Shown here: positions 1 to 10,541 of the stretch, in pieces | Numbering within the stretch: position 1 is the first letter of the stretch | How the letters are laid out: every line of letters begins with the position of its first letter | Source: Macrothele yani | Taxonomy: Eukaryota; Arthropoda; Arachnida; Araneae; Macrothelidae | Direction: 5' to 3' | Length of the DNA stretch: 64,000 bases | Assembly: GCA_039090855.1 (NCBI GenBank) | Contig: CM076999.1 | Location: 110,793,072-110,857,071, forward strand | The notes under the pieces: generated by a model | The model's database searches: none | Seen by the model: the letters and a program-made list of their open reading frames with translations, nothing else | Told to the model about the DNA's origin: nothing | Translations under genes and position numbers: made by a program

Positions 1-263
1 TGATTTTAAATTTTACATTTGCATTTATTCTTTGTCTGTTTCGATTAAGTGTTTATATTCAGAAGCCTGAAGAAGCTGTCAGTTGGCAGTGAAAGCGTGC
101 GAAACATTTCTAATTTTACGCCTATCAATGAATTAAAAAATATATATATTAATGTTTTATATCGTATTATTGTAAGTGGCGTACAACCCACAATCCAATG
201 ATTTATATATTTGTGTTGCTCAAAATATATAAGATGTGATAAAAAGCATCCAGACTGGATTTA

Positions 264-768
264 TTAAAGAAAAAAGGGTACAAGATTTACAGGTATAAAA
301 CTTAATCGCCTTCGAACTATTGTAGCTCCCGGACTCCCATTCCTAAGCAACACACACTTAACCCAGCGCTGTATCCACTGCTCGAAGCGTTTTCTGAAGT
401 CATCGTCTGAAATAGGGAACAGCTGCTTCGTCCTATTCTGTTGTATCTCCTCAATAACTTGAAAATTTTCTCCTTTCACGTGGTATTTGATTTTGGGGAA
501 GAGAAAAAAGTTGCAGCAAGCAATACCTGGCGAGTAGGGTGGTTGTCGGATTTATACAATATGGTGCTTAGCAATAAACTGCTACACAAGTTGCGATGCT
601 TTGACGGCGCGTTATCATGGTGGAGTTTCGACTCGCCATTCATGCAATGCCGGCCTTTCGCAACGAAATGCATCCCTCAAACGACGCGAAACTTGACAGC
701 AGTATTCCTTGTTGATTGTCTGGCCTGATGGAGCGTATTTATGACGCGTGATTCCCTCACGATTGAAA
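264..768 (-). pseudogene. mariner (DD34D) transposase, C-terminal part, broken
   Basis: Reading the minus strand, the fragments give the second half of a mariner catalytic domain: a 'YAPSGQTINKEY' strand, 'HHDNAPSKHR' around the second catalytic Asp (about 620-640), the 'PPYSPG'-like turn, 'FFLFPKIKY' and the C-terminal 'VIEEIQQN...FEQWIQRWVKCV' helix ending at a stop at 264. The third catalytic Asp, normally in CDFFLFP, reads Asn (CNFFLFP, about 500), and frames change at least twice (near 620 and 500). A fragment from earlier in the same domain lies at 966-1110. This is a dead copy, also seen in genomes as the transposase half of SETMAR; no SET domain is present. Confidence 0.85.
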
Positions 769-804
769 TCTACTATTAAAGTGGACGTCAAGTAATTTTG
801 CTAT

Positions 805-960
805 CTTATTTTTCCAGTGGAAAAACTTCTGTGAACAGTTTCTTCACAATTAATGCGTTTCCAATGATTAAAATTTGAACATCGATCAAAATAGCTTCAT
901 TTTATAACTTGGAATACTTAATATTTTCTAAACCATAACCATAATTATGCAAACCAATCC
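805..960 (+). repeat. Solo arm of the TTAA-flanked foldback MITE
   Basis: This stretch ('aaaacttctgtgaacag...cataaccataattatgcaa') matches the left arm of the foldback element at 58619-59056 base for base over most of its length. Only one arm is present, and it separates two mariner fragments that share a ~45-bp stretch (722-768 and 966-1010). Confidence 0.7.
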
Positions 961-965
961 AACTG

Positions 966-1110
966 ACCTGATGGAGCACATTTACGACGCATACTTCCCT
1001 CAGGATTGAAAAAAAAATACAGTCAGGATCGTTTCGGCTCTGTCCTGCTTTTTTGCGTAAGGGACAGTTTTGGGTCTTCCACTGCGAATACTGGACTTTA
1101 GTTGTGTGTT
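966..1110 (-). pseudogene. mariner transposase fragment, central catalytic region
   Basis: Minus-strand translation resembles the mariner segment between the first and second catalytic Asp: a degraded 'QWKTQNCPLRKKAGQSR' (canonical type SSPRPKKARQSRS), a degraded 'FFNPEG' and 'CAPSG' (canonical EYAPEGQ). It overlaps in content with the start of the fragment at 264-768, so either the mariner was partly duplicated or two copies lie side by side. Confidence 0.55.
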
Positions 1111-1111
1111 T

Positions 1112-1677
1112 ATACCATCGGCCTTACATACAGGCAGACTGCGAATGACGTCACAATTTATGGCTCCAACTTCAGAAAGGGAAATGCCACGTGATCTTAG
1201 TCAAAAATGTTAGGCGCCATGGGCGTTTTGTTCTCATGAACCCAGGATAATTTGCGTAAAGATAACCAAGAGTGTGGCCTCGGCGTCTGACGAGTTCGGC
1301 ATTGATGTGTGCACGTTCATACGATGAAGAAGCACTGTTGGGAATACCACTGAAGATAGCATCAAACATGCTGAAACCGGGCTGGTGAGATGTGGTTTGA
1401 CGACTGTGACTTTCCATCTACTTTTACTTCATTTCACTCTTGATTCCTTTTAATACTGTTAAGTCTTTTATCTTATGGTCATTTATGATGTCTTTTGTTT
1501 TCATTTTGACTTGGTCCAGTGGGAGGACCGCATATTTTATCACATGCACGATTTCACCACCAGCGTTCTTGAGTGTTGAAAGGCACCGGAATATTTGACT
1601 TGGTCTACATGAGACATTAGCCGTGGATGTTCTTTGGACATATTCATAGACATCGTAGGTAGGACACTTTCTTTATA
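1112..1677. other. No recognisable gene
   Basis: AT-rich sequence with only short chance reading frames; I see no motif, tandem repeat or clear relation to other parts of the window. Confidence 0.4.
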
Positions 1678-1679
1678 TA

Positions 1680-3028
1680 CAGGGTGATTCATAAAGGAAT
1701 ATACAGTTTCAACGCCCTATAAAACGAGAACAATGTAAGATATTTTATATTACCTGTAACAGAATTATAGGGAATATTTCAAGTTCTTTTAGAGACAGTC
1801 ACAGATGTTCTATGTGTGCACCCTTAGTCACAAGACACACATCGAGCCGGTAATCCATTTTCGCCCAAACGCGAGGTAAGATATCTGAATCAAGTGCAGT
1901 GATAGTGGCTGTGATACGCTATTTCAGCTCCGCTAGATCAACGGAAGGGGAGGGGCGAATACCTTGTCCTTTACGTACCCTCACAGGAAAAAGTCACAAG
2001 GTGTTAAATCAGGACTTCTGGATGGCCATTGGGTCAGCGGCATATTCTCCGCAGCTCGTCCAATCCATCGGGGAGGAAGGAGGAAGATGCTCGTCGAGAT
2101 AGTCTCGCTCGTCGCCTAACCAGTGCGGTGGTGCACCATCCAATTGGAGAATAAAGTTGTCACTGTCGTCCTGCATTTGTGGCATCAACCAATGACTTAA
2201 CATATCCAGAACAGAGCCTACCATGACAGTTTTCTCGTGAAAAAAATGGCCGCGGACTTTCTTTTCGGACACAGCACAGAACACATTTATCTTAGGGGAA
2301 TCTTGCACGTGTTGCACTGTAAATCTGGGATTCACCGTTCCCCGAAAGCGAACATTGTGCTTGTTTACCTGACCACTCACGTGAAATGCAGCTTCATTGG
2401 TGAAAACTAAGAGATCTGCAAAATCCTCATTTCCAAAACGGTGCTGCATTTCGGCACAAAATTCAAAGCGCTTTGTCTTGTCAAGGTCAGTGAGATTTTG
2501 CAACATCTGAACTTTGTATGGAATCGTTTTCAGCTTCTTTCTCAAAAGTCTCCTGGACTGTGGGCTGTGAAATCTGCACTTCACGACTCACCTTCCACGT
2601 TGATTTTCCCAGGCTTCGTTGAATGGCGGTGCAAACACTATCGACGACTTCTTCCGATACACGCGGTCGTCCAGGACTTTTAAGTTTGCACAAACAGCCC
2701 GTAGTTTCAAATTTTTTATGCCAATCGTAGATAGATTTTCTAGTTGGAAGCTCTTTTCGGAATCGTGATCGAAAATGCCGTTGCACAACAGTTACAGATT
2801 CCGTTCTGCTCAATTCAAGAACATAAAACGCCTTCTCCACTGCAGACGCTGCCATTTTGACTGACTAGTCACGTGACACGCGCGCTATCGCCTACGTCAC
2901 TTCCCTCAGTAGCAGGACACAAATATTATGAGTACATTTACCTAACGGTTCGCAGTTGTGGTCCATGTCTTCAACTGTTACTGTTTTACAGCATCTGGAA
3001 ACTGTATACTTCTTTATGAATCAGGGTG
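1680..3028 (-). mobile_element. DD41D (rosa-like) Tc1/mariner element, complete ends
   Basis: A 1349-bp element flanked by the dinucleotide TA (1678-1679 and 3029-3030), the target duplication of the whole Tc1/mariner superfamily. The left end reads CAGGGTGATTCATAAAG and the right end, reverse complemented, CACCCTGATTCATAAAG, followed by a shared 'TATACAGTTTC' block. Its size and transposase type match a second copy at 57054-58393 (1340 bp), but the terminal sequences differ, so the two are different subfamilies. Confidence 0.85.
1810..2855 (-). pseudogene. DD41D transposase, broken
   Basis: The start MAASAVEKAFYVLELSRTES at 2855 opens a helix-turn-helix region ('SIYDWHKKFETTGCLCK', 'PGRPRVSEE') followed by a second helix-turn-helix. 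A frameshift near 2540 moves the frame into 'LRKKLKTIPYKVQMLQ', then the catalytic core. The first catalytic motif reads FTNEAAFHVSG, where the family has F(S/T)DEA, so the first Asp is lost. The second is QLDGAPPHW. Another frameshift near 2075 leads to 'RSPDLTPCDFFL', with the third Asp, and several stops follow. Non-functional. Confidence 0.85.
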
Positions 3029-3061
3029 TATATGTGATTCGGAGTGTTCTATTTATTGCAT

Positions 3062-3166
3062 CGATATGAATAACTTTTATGGTACGTTATATATGCCGAT
3101 ATGAATTACTTTTACGGTACATCATGTGTGTCGATATGAATAATTTTTATGGAGCATTATATGTTG
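3062..3166. repeat. Three-unit tandem repeat, 35 bp
   Basis: Units start at 3062, 3097 and 3132, each with the core CGATATGAATAACTTTTATGG and a variable tail. Confidence 0.8.
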
Positions 3167-3414
3167 GAGGTCACGTCGGAGGGCTATGTTTATATCAAGA
3201 ACAACGTGATGAACAGTAAATGTTTAACGTTTACACGTTAATATAATAATAGTTAAAACAATGTTCTACAAATTGCAACCAGTGAGAAACGAATTAAATT
3301 ATTAAGCAGATTCTCTGCCTCTATGGTAATAACGTGATTCCAATCTGTAGTAAATTTTTACTACGGTTAGTACCGGCCACCATTTTACCTGAGTTTTCCA
3401 TATTTGCAGTAATG

Positions 3415-3830
3415 ATTATAAGTCTTGCTGGACCAGCACTGCCAGCAATGGCCCAGAACTATGTTGCCGCTGCCGAACCGTCAATAAAATGTCCGGGTGG
3501 GCAACAGAAGGGCCAGCAGTTGGCACCCCCATCAGTTGTCATATGCCACAACAGGACCATCAGTTATCCATCACAGGCAGTACCTGTCACAAGTGGCCCT
3601 TCAGCGGCCCTGCAAGTACGTGCGATAAAGGATGGCTAGCCTAATGTGGTCCGCTAGTTTTCCGACAGTGGCAGCCGGCAATCACGTGACGTAACTGATA
3701 TCTTGCACACCAATTTTCCAGTAGTAGCCATAATAAAAAAGTCAAGAACAACCGCAGTTTCCCAAAGCTACAGCTTTTTTTCCTTGCCGTTACGAAACTT
3801 CTGAGTTATAGCCCTGCGGTGAGGAAATTT
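3415..3830 (+). repeat. Interspersed repeat family A (MITE-like), copy 1
   Basis: The stretch 'cttgctggaccagcactgcc...ccgaaccgtcaataaaatgtccggg...tggctagcctaatgtggtccgctag' recurs at 34979-35305 (reverse strand) and at 39683-39938 plus 41273-41480. The reading frame through it (about 100 codons from 3334) is a by-product of the repeat and is not conserved between copies, so I do not call a gene. This copy lacks the clean terminal TCCCAGCAAAA seen in the 34979 copy. No gene is visible from 3831 to about 4690. Confidence 0.75.
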
Positions 3831-4689
3831 TCTCAACAGATCAACAGACCGGAAAAACTCCCGTTTGGATCTGGGTGGAAACGAACCGGGGCTGTCTGCG
3901 TGGGAGGCGAGCTCTTTACTGACCGTACTGATTTGCCACGCACGAGCGTGTGCTTGAAGCTGAGTCTCTTCCCTGCAGAATGTGTAATCAAATGGCCCTC
4001 TCTTTAACTTTAAAATATTGCGAGGTATTTTTCATAAATATCAGTTTCATATAATCCATCAATTTAATTTTTCAACGTAATGATAGTTTTTTTTTATCTT
4101 AAGGAAACTTCACTCATTTTCAAGGAATGTACCAAATTAAAGGCGCTTTCCAAAGTTTCGTGCTGTCCACGTGGTCTTGAAAGGCGATTGTTGAATTAAT
4201 ATATTTACCCGTTCATGTCACATTTTGTCACATTTTGAACGTTGTATCTTTCCTTTCCGTTGTCCGAAGCTACATTTGTTTTAAAGAGGAATGATATTTT
4301 ATTTTACTTCTCGTTATTTTTAGAAACGAATTCCTCCAGTCTTGTGTATTCAACCCATGTATGAATACATTACATCCATATAGCGTCGCTTTTTTTTCTA
4401 CTTTCAAATAATTGATAAATTTTGTACGCGTATAATTTTTTTCTAACAAACGTTTTTTTAATGTTTTTCCAGGATTGTTGTTTCAAGCGGTTTCAAATTA
4501 TTTCTTGTTTTTCATGAGAATGGAGTGAGTATATTTCACGGCTGTAATCTAGTATTTCATGGCTTAATCTGATATTTTCGTCGATGTGGCATTTCATTAT
4601 GAAATTAATTCGCCTCTTTACATATGGCTTTTTTTCTTAACATCCACTAAAATAACACGATGGCGATACAGTCGTCTTCAACTAACTGG

Positions 4690-4977
4690 TACCACGAAGA
4701 CACAGCACGTGTTGCTTCTGCACATGCGCAGTCCCGTTGCTCCTACCTGGTGTTGGGGTTGCATCGGTTGCCAGCTACGGGCCACTAGTGGCTTTTGCTT
4801 GGAGGCTCGCAATTCACAGTGATGCTGCAGTGCCATCAATGACTCGCCAACTGATGCCACCGCCACCAACGGACCACTACCGGGCCATGAGCGACAGATT
4901 TCAGCCAGCAGTGACCCATCACGGCTAGCTGGTGGCCAGCAGTTTCCCCAACACTTGCGTTTTAGCTGGGATATATT
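4690..4977 (-). repeat. Possible diverged family A relative
   Basis: Shares the 'gccagcagt' and 'tggtggccagcag' blocks and ends in TTTTAGCTGGGATA, close to the TTTTTGCTGGGATA terminus of the family A copy at 34979-35305. The rest is too diverged to be sure. From 4978 to 5540 I see nothing recognisable. Confidence 0.35.
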
Positions 4978-5544
4978 ATATATTTAAGAACTGGACCTAT
5001 GTGTTCTGAATTGTTTACAAATATTCATCGCAGTATTCTAATCACGGTCAATAATAAATTCTACCTATGCACATAGGTACATATTTTGCAAAAATAAAGT
5101 TACTCTCAGTACAGCAACGTTATTTCCGTATAGTTTAGGTAGTATTTAACTGTATACTTCTGGATTTGCAACATTATTACATACTGTGGCTCTGAATCAT
5201 AAATTATTAATGACAACACCACTTTACATAAAGTACAAACGTAGCCGGTTCCTACAAGACTACACTAAATAAATGACCTCCTTCGTCCAAACGACTCATC
5301 TTGTAACTCCGAAATGGTTGCAATTAAATTTCTATAAGTGACAATTTCTTAATGAATATACCTTCAGGTTCATTATTCCTAAAACACGCACTTGTTGCCA
5401 ACATGACTTACCAAATGGGGGTATTTAAGGGTAGCTTGCCAAGCCATAAGAAAGCATTGAAACTGGATAGAACGAAATCACTTCAGCCTAATGTCACGTG
5501 ATGTGACGTCTCTCATGTTGGGACCACGGCGGGCTGAGTGGCAG

Positions 5545-6080
5545 TTACTACCAGTGCGTGGTCTATCGCTATACATATATGGTCGAAGGGTTATACCCAT
5601 AAACGCGCGATTCATCGCCACTTAAGATAGTTTTTAAAAAATTTCGTCGCATTGACGCACTGAAGCAGGTCACTTACAGTCGAAACAAGGGCCTCTTTTC
5701 GCTCAGCTGAGAGCAATTTTGTCACAAATTTGGCTAAGACGCACTTCATTCCCAAAATCGTCCATAAGAATCTGCTGAACTGAACCGAAAGTAAAGTTGA
5801 AGTCTTCAGATAACTCACGAATACTTATTAAACGATTTTCCTCACCCCAGCTGTGCGCACAAGTTCGACGTTGTTTTCACTTTTGATGACTGCTGACCTT
5901 CCAGACCGTTCATCACTCTCAATATTTTCACGATAATTTTAAAACGTTTATGCCACTCATAAATTTGTACACGGGTCATACAATCCTACCAACAGACTTT
6001 TTGCAGCTTTAAGTATGTGTCTTTGCAAGTTTCGCCAAGTTTTTGTCAAAATCAAATGCAAATTCGTTCATTACTTTTTC
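5545..6080 (-). pseudogene. mariner transposase, N-terminal part, heavily broken
   Basis: Minus-strand fragments in changing frames follow mariner order: 'NEFAFDFDKNLAKL' (first helix-turn-helix, about 6060), then 'FTFGSVQQIL' and 'FVTKLLSAERKEALVS...DLLQCVNA' (second helix-turn-helix and linker, 5640-5800), then 'LSGDESRVYGYNPST' with the first catalytic Asp near 5620. The catalytic remainder is missing. There are many in-frame stops; this is an old relic. Confidence 0.75.
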
Positions 6081-6104
6081 CGATGTGATAAATGGGACGA
6101 ACAG

Positions 6105-6430
6105 TTATGTAATAGTCCCGTTCCGTGATTATTTTTGTTTATCCCTTGAAAGGACCATTATGAATGCTTTTTGTGTCCCCTACTCCAAAACATTTATTAT
6201 GACGGGAAAATTTTGTCTTCCTATGGGTTATTCTTCCAACTGAGGCTCGTTCTCTGCGATTTAGAAGTCAGCGCTAGTGTGCTGCCATCTATCTGCCATT
6301 AGGAAATATTCTGGACATGTGTTGAGCAATACTCCCGTTTAGTGATTTTTTTTGTTGGTCCTTGAAAGGACCTTTATGAGTGCTACTTGTGCCCCTACCC
6401 CAAAACATTTATTATGACGGAAAAGAATAG
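6105..6430 (+). repeat. Short direct repeat pair
   Basis: A ~85-bp block ('cttgaaaggacc...tatgacgg') occurs at 6110-6205 and again at 6335-6425. A related piece sits at 7345-7420, on the far side of the Penelope-like element. Confidence 0.6.
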
Positions 6431-7318
6431 AATAATAATAACAACGTTTCGCACAATAAAATGCTTATTATGCATCGACTATAGTTCCGCAGAGCTTTTG
6501 TCTCGGCTTCCTCAGGACGAATGGAGCGTAAACATTCAAATCATTGTGACATCATCAGAATTCTGACGGTCACGGAATTTTGATAAGTTGTTTCCACGCA
6601 CTTGAAAGAAATGAAGTCGACGTCATGTCGTTGACAATCCGTGACGAGTTCCGGTATAGGTGGAAAGCTTCTAATATATTAAGCTTGATAGACGAGTCCG
6701 GTTTATCAATAAGCGTAGCGTTTCCAAACAAAAATTTATGGTTATTTTCATGACAATGTTGGGCTATAGACAACTTCTTCAGTTCATAGTTCCGGACATA
6801 TGTCTTGTGTTCCTTCACACGGAAACTTAAAGCCCTGTGGGTCTGTCCTATACATGAAAGACCACATTCACAAGGCATCTGATAAATTCCCCAGGAGTTT
6901 ATGTCTTCGACGTAGTCTTTTGGTCCGTAAAAATTCATCTTGTTTATGGGTTTGAAAATGACTTTGAAATTAAAACTTTTGAGAATTACTGAAATTCTGA
7001 AGCAAATCTGAGGAGCAAATGGGATAACCGCTCAGTGTTTTCGTATTGGGAGATCTTTAGGCATGAGCGTGCAGACAGGCTTTGGTTTCCTAAATTTTTG
7101 GACAGGTTTGTCTATAACGGAAGGGCTGTATCCTCTGTGTACTGCAATTCGGTTAAGAAAATCAGGCTCTTTCTGATTTGAATGTTGTCACAATGATTTG
7201 AATGTTTACGATTCCATTCCTCATGAGGAAACCGAGCCAAAAGTTCTGCGAAACCATAGTCGATGTATAATAAACATTTTATTGTGCGATACGTTGTTAT
7301 TATTATTCTATCTTAACA
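6425..7318 (-). mobile_element. Truncated Penelope-like retroelement with inverted flanks
   Basis: A fragment encoding the C-terminal end of a Penelope polyprotein lies between two ~130-bp inverted copies of one sequence: 6425-6560 ('agaataataataacaacgt...caaatcattgtgaca') and its reverse complement at 7188-7315. Penelope-like elements are known for terminal repeats in direct or inverted orientation, often with 5' truncation, which fits here. Confidence 0.75.
6560..7190 (-). pseudogene. Penelope RT C-terminus plus GIY-YIG endonuclease
   Basis: The minus strand reads 'FLNRIAVHRGYSPSVIDKPV', a conserved segment after the reverse transcriptase, then a stop-containing linker with 'KPINKMNFYGPKDYV', then the endonuclease: 'GIYQMPCECGLSCIGQTHRA', 'RVKEHK' and 'IAQHCHENNHKF'. 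The GIY motif, the IGQT half of YIG, the Arg and Glu of R-x-KEH and the final Asn-His are all visible. This endonuclease part is open from 6938 to 6570. The RT core is absent, so it cannot act on its own. Confidence 0.8.
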
Positions 7319-7662
7319 CCGCAAGCTTAGTAGTAATAAATTATACATGACGGAAACGTTTTGTTTCCTGAAGGGCTATACTTCCAGCTGCGGTCCGCTC
7401 TCCATTAATTATTTTTGTTTATTGTGATTACCGATCGACCGATAGCTGGCAGCACGTCCGTTCTACAGTTGGTGTGTTTTGTAGCTCTTAGCTTTAGTGT
7501 GTTTGTTAACCGTGTGTTTTGTAACGGGAGCGATTAAGTTCTTTGTTTCTGACGTCTTTTACTCTACGGAGGGAAGCAGAATTAGAAGAGATTTTTCAAT
7601 TAAATTGGTAGGGAGGAGGCTACATGTATTTCCTGGTGCAACTACAAGAAATTGTTCAGAGG
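7319..7662. other. No recognisable gene
   Basis: Contains only the short piece related to 6110-6205 (at 7345-7420); nothing else identifiable. Confidence 0.4.
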
Positions 7663-8212
7663 GTCACCCAATGACCCTTTGAGTGGATGTGTCTCATCGT
7701 TTTGGACAGTTCAGGTGTCTGAAGTAACACGTTTCATGGAAGGATAAGATGTGTTCCCATACCGTTGTGACGTGACTCCATAAAGTTTATATTGCTATTG
7801 ATATCGTGATGATTCGTGCATTTTTTCTCTAAAGATCTGTCTTACGACGAAGCAATGGACCTTATTTATGTGACGTCAGAAGTGGATTTCTCCGGAACAA
7901 CATAGCTGCTGATTCAATGTTATCATTATTAGATTACCCGATGACTCTTAGTGTGAATGTGTCTCATCGGTTTGGACAATTTAGGTGTCGGAAATAGCAC
8001 GTTTCAGGGAAGGATAAGCTGTGTTCCCATACCGTTGAGACGTGGTTCCATAGAGCTCATATTGCTCTTGATATCGTGATGATTCTAGTGTATCGTTTCG
8101 CTGAAAATTTGTCCTGCTATGAGACAGTGTACCTTATTCATGTGACGTCAGAAGTGGATTTCTGCGGACCAACATAGCTGCTGATTCAATGTTATCAGTA
8201 TTAGATTACCTT
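7663..8212 (+). repeat. Tandem duplication of a ~273-bp unit
   Basis: 7663-7937 and 7938-8212 are two head-to-tail copies differing at scattered bases. Landmarks in both: 'gtgtctcatcg', 'cacgtttca.ggaaggataag', 'tgatatcgtgatgattc' and 'atgtgacgtcagaagtggattt'. No coding potential. Confidence 0.85.
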
Positions 8213-8387
8213 TTACTGTTGGCTAATTTTTATTTTGGGTTCGATGTTTATTTCAAAGATATGCAGGACAAAATCGCCATTAGTCATGGTAAAACTTTTA
8301 ATGGAGCATTTCTCGCACAGGGTATATTAAATTCCTGTTCTTCCTCGTTAAAGTGGGAAGAATATATTCTGTACTAGAGCTCTGCAG

Positions 8388-8616
8388 AGCCGCCCCGGTG
8401 GCGCAGTGGTCTAAGCGATGGCCTCTGATCATTCGTCCGAACGGGGTCCGGGTTCGAATCCCGGTGAGGCATGGATGTTGTGTTTGCCTTACGGCACTGG
8501 CTCTCTCCCTTCCCTGGAACCAGTGACCCTAAAGTAGGGACGGGCGACTGCTTATAGCCCATTGAGTTGCTCACGGTGGTCGTTAAACCTCCAATCAAAA
8601 GAAAGAGAAAAAAAAA
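8388..8616 (+). mobile_element. tRNA-derived SINE, family 1
   Basis: Full-length copy flanked by a perfect 12-bp duplication AGAGCTCTGCAG (8376-8387 and 8617-8628). The head has an A box (TGGCGCAGTGG) and a B box (GGTTCGAATCC), as in tRNA-derived SINEs transcribed by RNA polymerase III. The body carries 'cttacggcactggctctctc' and 'tggtcgttaaacctcc', and the tail is A-rich. Confidence 0.92.
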
Positions 8617-8857
8617 AGAGCTCTGCAGGGGCAATATTTAAAGTCCCGGCTCGGCCCGGTGTTTTTTTCAGGGCCCAGCCCGGCCATTCAGACCCGGCAT
8701 AGGTTTCATTTGCGTAATTGTCACTTGCTTTAACATAGATGACATCTGTACTCAGTACCACTCAATTGACTACCGTCTCTGCACGATTAAAATAAGAGTA
8801 AAAACCTATAAAACATTTAATGGATCTAGATAAAACCTTACATAAGACCTTTGGGAT

Positions 8858-9081
8858 TTTTTTTTTTTTTTGGTTGGAGGTTTAACGACCACCGTGAGCA
8901 ACTCAATGGGCTATAAGCAGTCGCCCGTCCCTAATTTAGGGTCACTGGTTCCAGGGAAGGGAGAGAGCCAGTGCCGTAAGACAAACACAACATCCATGCC
9001 TGACCGGGATCCGAACCCGGACCCCTTACCGGACGAATGATCAGAGGCCAGCGCCTTAGAACACTGCGCCACCGGGGCGGC
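8858..9081 (-). mobile_element. tRNA-derived SINE, family 1
   Basis: Same family as 8388-8616 in reverse orientation, with a poly-T start on the plus strand. The perfect 10-bp duplication CCTTTGGGAT lies at 8848-8857 and 9082-9091. Confidence 0.92.
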
Positions 9082-9405
9082 CCTTTGGGATAGTAAAATA
9101 CGATCCATCATCAGATGTTTGGTTGGCTGAACATAAGTTTGACAAAAAAAAATGAAAGCAAATTTGACTGCGATGTCACGTTTAGTCAATCAGGGCTCCC
9201 ATGTTCCAGTTTGGGATCACGTTTCTGTACTCAACGTTCCAATGTCCTGATCACACCTCAGGTTTACAGAAAACATTTTCATTCATTCTTTCGGGGATAG
9301 GGTGTGTAACGATAACAAACCGAAATAACACTGCTTCCTTGGGAATTGGTACTATCCAATTCTACCCACCATTGTTCCCGGAAGAATTTTGATGCGAACA
9401 ACTTT

Positions 9406-9808
9406 TTGACGCCAACAACTACAATATCTATCAAATACGTGGAGATAATGTAAATGGACGATGTCATCACTCTTTCCACGTTATTTTTTAAACAACGCAT
9501 AGCGACTGAAAAATTGTATTCCGGCACGGCTGGGATCGAACCCCAGAACTCTCGATAACTAGTCGAGTGCGTTCGAATACGTATTCGTGTAGTCAGATGC
9601 TGACTGATAAACCACGCATGGCGCTGAGAATTGTTGGCGCTGTAGCGTAAATTCGAACGCACTCGACTCGTTATCGAGAGTTCTGGGGTTCGATCCCAGC
9701 AGTGCCGGAATACAATTTTTCAGTCGCTATGCGTTGTTTAAAAAATAACGTGGAAAGAGTGATGACATCGTCCATTTACATTATCTCCACGTATTTGATA
9801 TATATTAA
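9406..9808. repeat. Long palindrome at the edge of the 330-bp repeat
   Basis: 9406-9577 is close to the reverse complement of 9649-9808, leaving a ~72-base loop. The left arm holds a truncated minus-strand copy of the tRNA-like sequence (9521-9577). Confidence 0.85.
9636..9707 (+). tRNA. tRNA-Thr-like sequence, anticodon CGT
   Basis: Folds into a complete cloverleaf by eye: acceptor GGCGCTG with CAGTGCC (one G-T pair), D stem GCGT/ACGC, anticodon stem CTCGA/TCGAG with a 7-base loop whose centre is CGT, T stem CTGGG/CCCAG with loop GTTCGAT. The B box is good; the A box lacks the GG of the D loop, and position 37 is T not a purine, so function is doubtful. A T5 run lies about 10 bases downstream. 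It may be the head of a SINE. Confidence 0.45.
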
Positions 9809-9963
9809 CCATTTCTATCGCCCTTTGAATTTATCAGCTACAATTAAAATAGCTGTTGCGTTAAATGCCACCAGATGACGACATCTCAGTTGCTGAGACC
9901 ATCAATACGTATTCGTGTAGTCAGATGCTGACTGATAAACCACGCATGGCGCTGAGAATTGTT

Positions 9964-10035
9964 GGCGCTGTAGCTTAAATTCGAACGCACTCGACTAGTT
10001 ATCGAGAGTTCTGGGGTTCGATCCCAGCAGTGCCG
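9964..10035 (+). tRNA. tRNA-Thr-like sequence, anticodon AGT
   Basis: Second copy in the 330-bp array, differing from the first by AGT in the anticodon position and by a D-stem change (GCTT against ACGC) that breaks one pair. Probably a pseudogene or SINE head. Confidence 0.4.
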
Positions 10036-10293
10036 GAATACAATTTTTCAGTCACTATGCGTTGTTTAAAAAATAACGTGGAAAGAGTGATGACATCGTC
10101 CATTTACATTATCTCCACGTATTTGATATATATTAACCATTTACCTATCGCCATTTGAATTTATCAGCTACAATTAAAATAGCTGTTGTGTTAAATGCCA
10201 CCAGATGACGACATCTCAGTTGCTGAGACCATCAATACGTATTCGTATAGTCAGATGCTGACTGATAAACCACGCATGGCGCTGAGAATTGTT

Positions 10294-10365
10294 GGCGCTG
10301 TAGCGTAAATTCGAACGCACTCGACTAGTTATCGAGAGTTCTGGGGTTCGATCCCAGCAGTGCCG
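10294..10365 (+). tRNA. tRNA-Thr-like sequence, anticodon AGT
   Basis: Third copy: intact acceptor, D, anticodon and T stems, anticodon AGT. Same reservations about the A box as the first copy. Confidence 0.45.
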
Positions 10366-10541
10366 GAATACAATTTTTCAGTCGCTATGCGTTGTTTAAA
10401 AAATAACGTGGAAAGAGTGATGACATCGTCCATTTCCATTTACATTTAACTACAATATCCAATCAAATTTGGATTAATGAAAAAATCCTACTTCGCTTCA
10501 AATAAAAATAAAAAATAAGTAAGAGGGAGATGATGTAACGT

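Larger units (their letters stand above)
9577..10445 (+). repeat. Tandem array, 330-bp unit, 2.6 copies
   Basis: Units begin at ATACGTATTCGT at 9577, 9905 and 10235 (spacing 328 and 330). Each contains a tRNA-Thr-like cloverleaf followed by 'gaatacaatttttcagtc'. Copies 1-3 are nearly identical, indicating recent amplification. Confidence 0.92.

Noticed and set aside
264..768. Possible SETMAR-like host gene
   Set aside because: Only broken mariner sequence; no SET domain, and the third catalytic Asp is Asn.
1172..1417. 81-codon minus-strand frame
   Set aside because: No motif and no continuity with the neighbouring mariner fragments.
3334..3639. 100-codon open frame resembling a small protein
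   Set aside because: It lies in interspersed repeat A; other copies (34979-35305, 39683-39938) do not keep the frame.
7850..8160. TGACGTCA-like motifs (cyclic-AMP response element type)
   Set aside because: They recur because the 273-bp unit is duplicated and no gene is nearby; eight-base matches are expected by chance.
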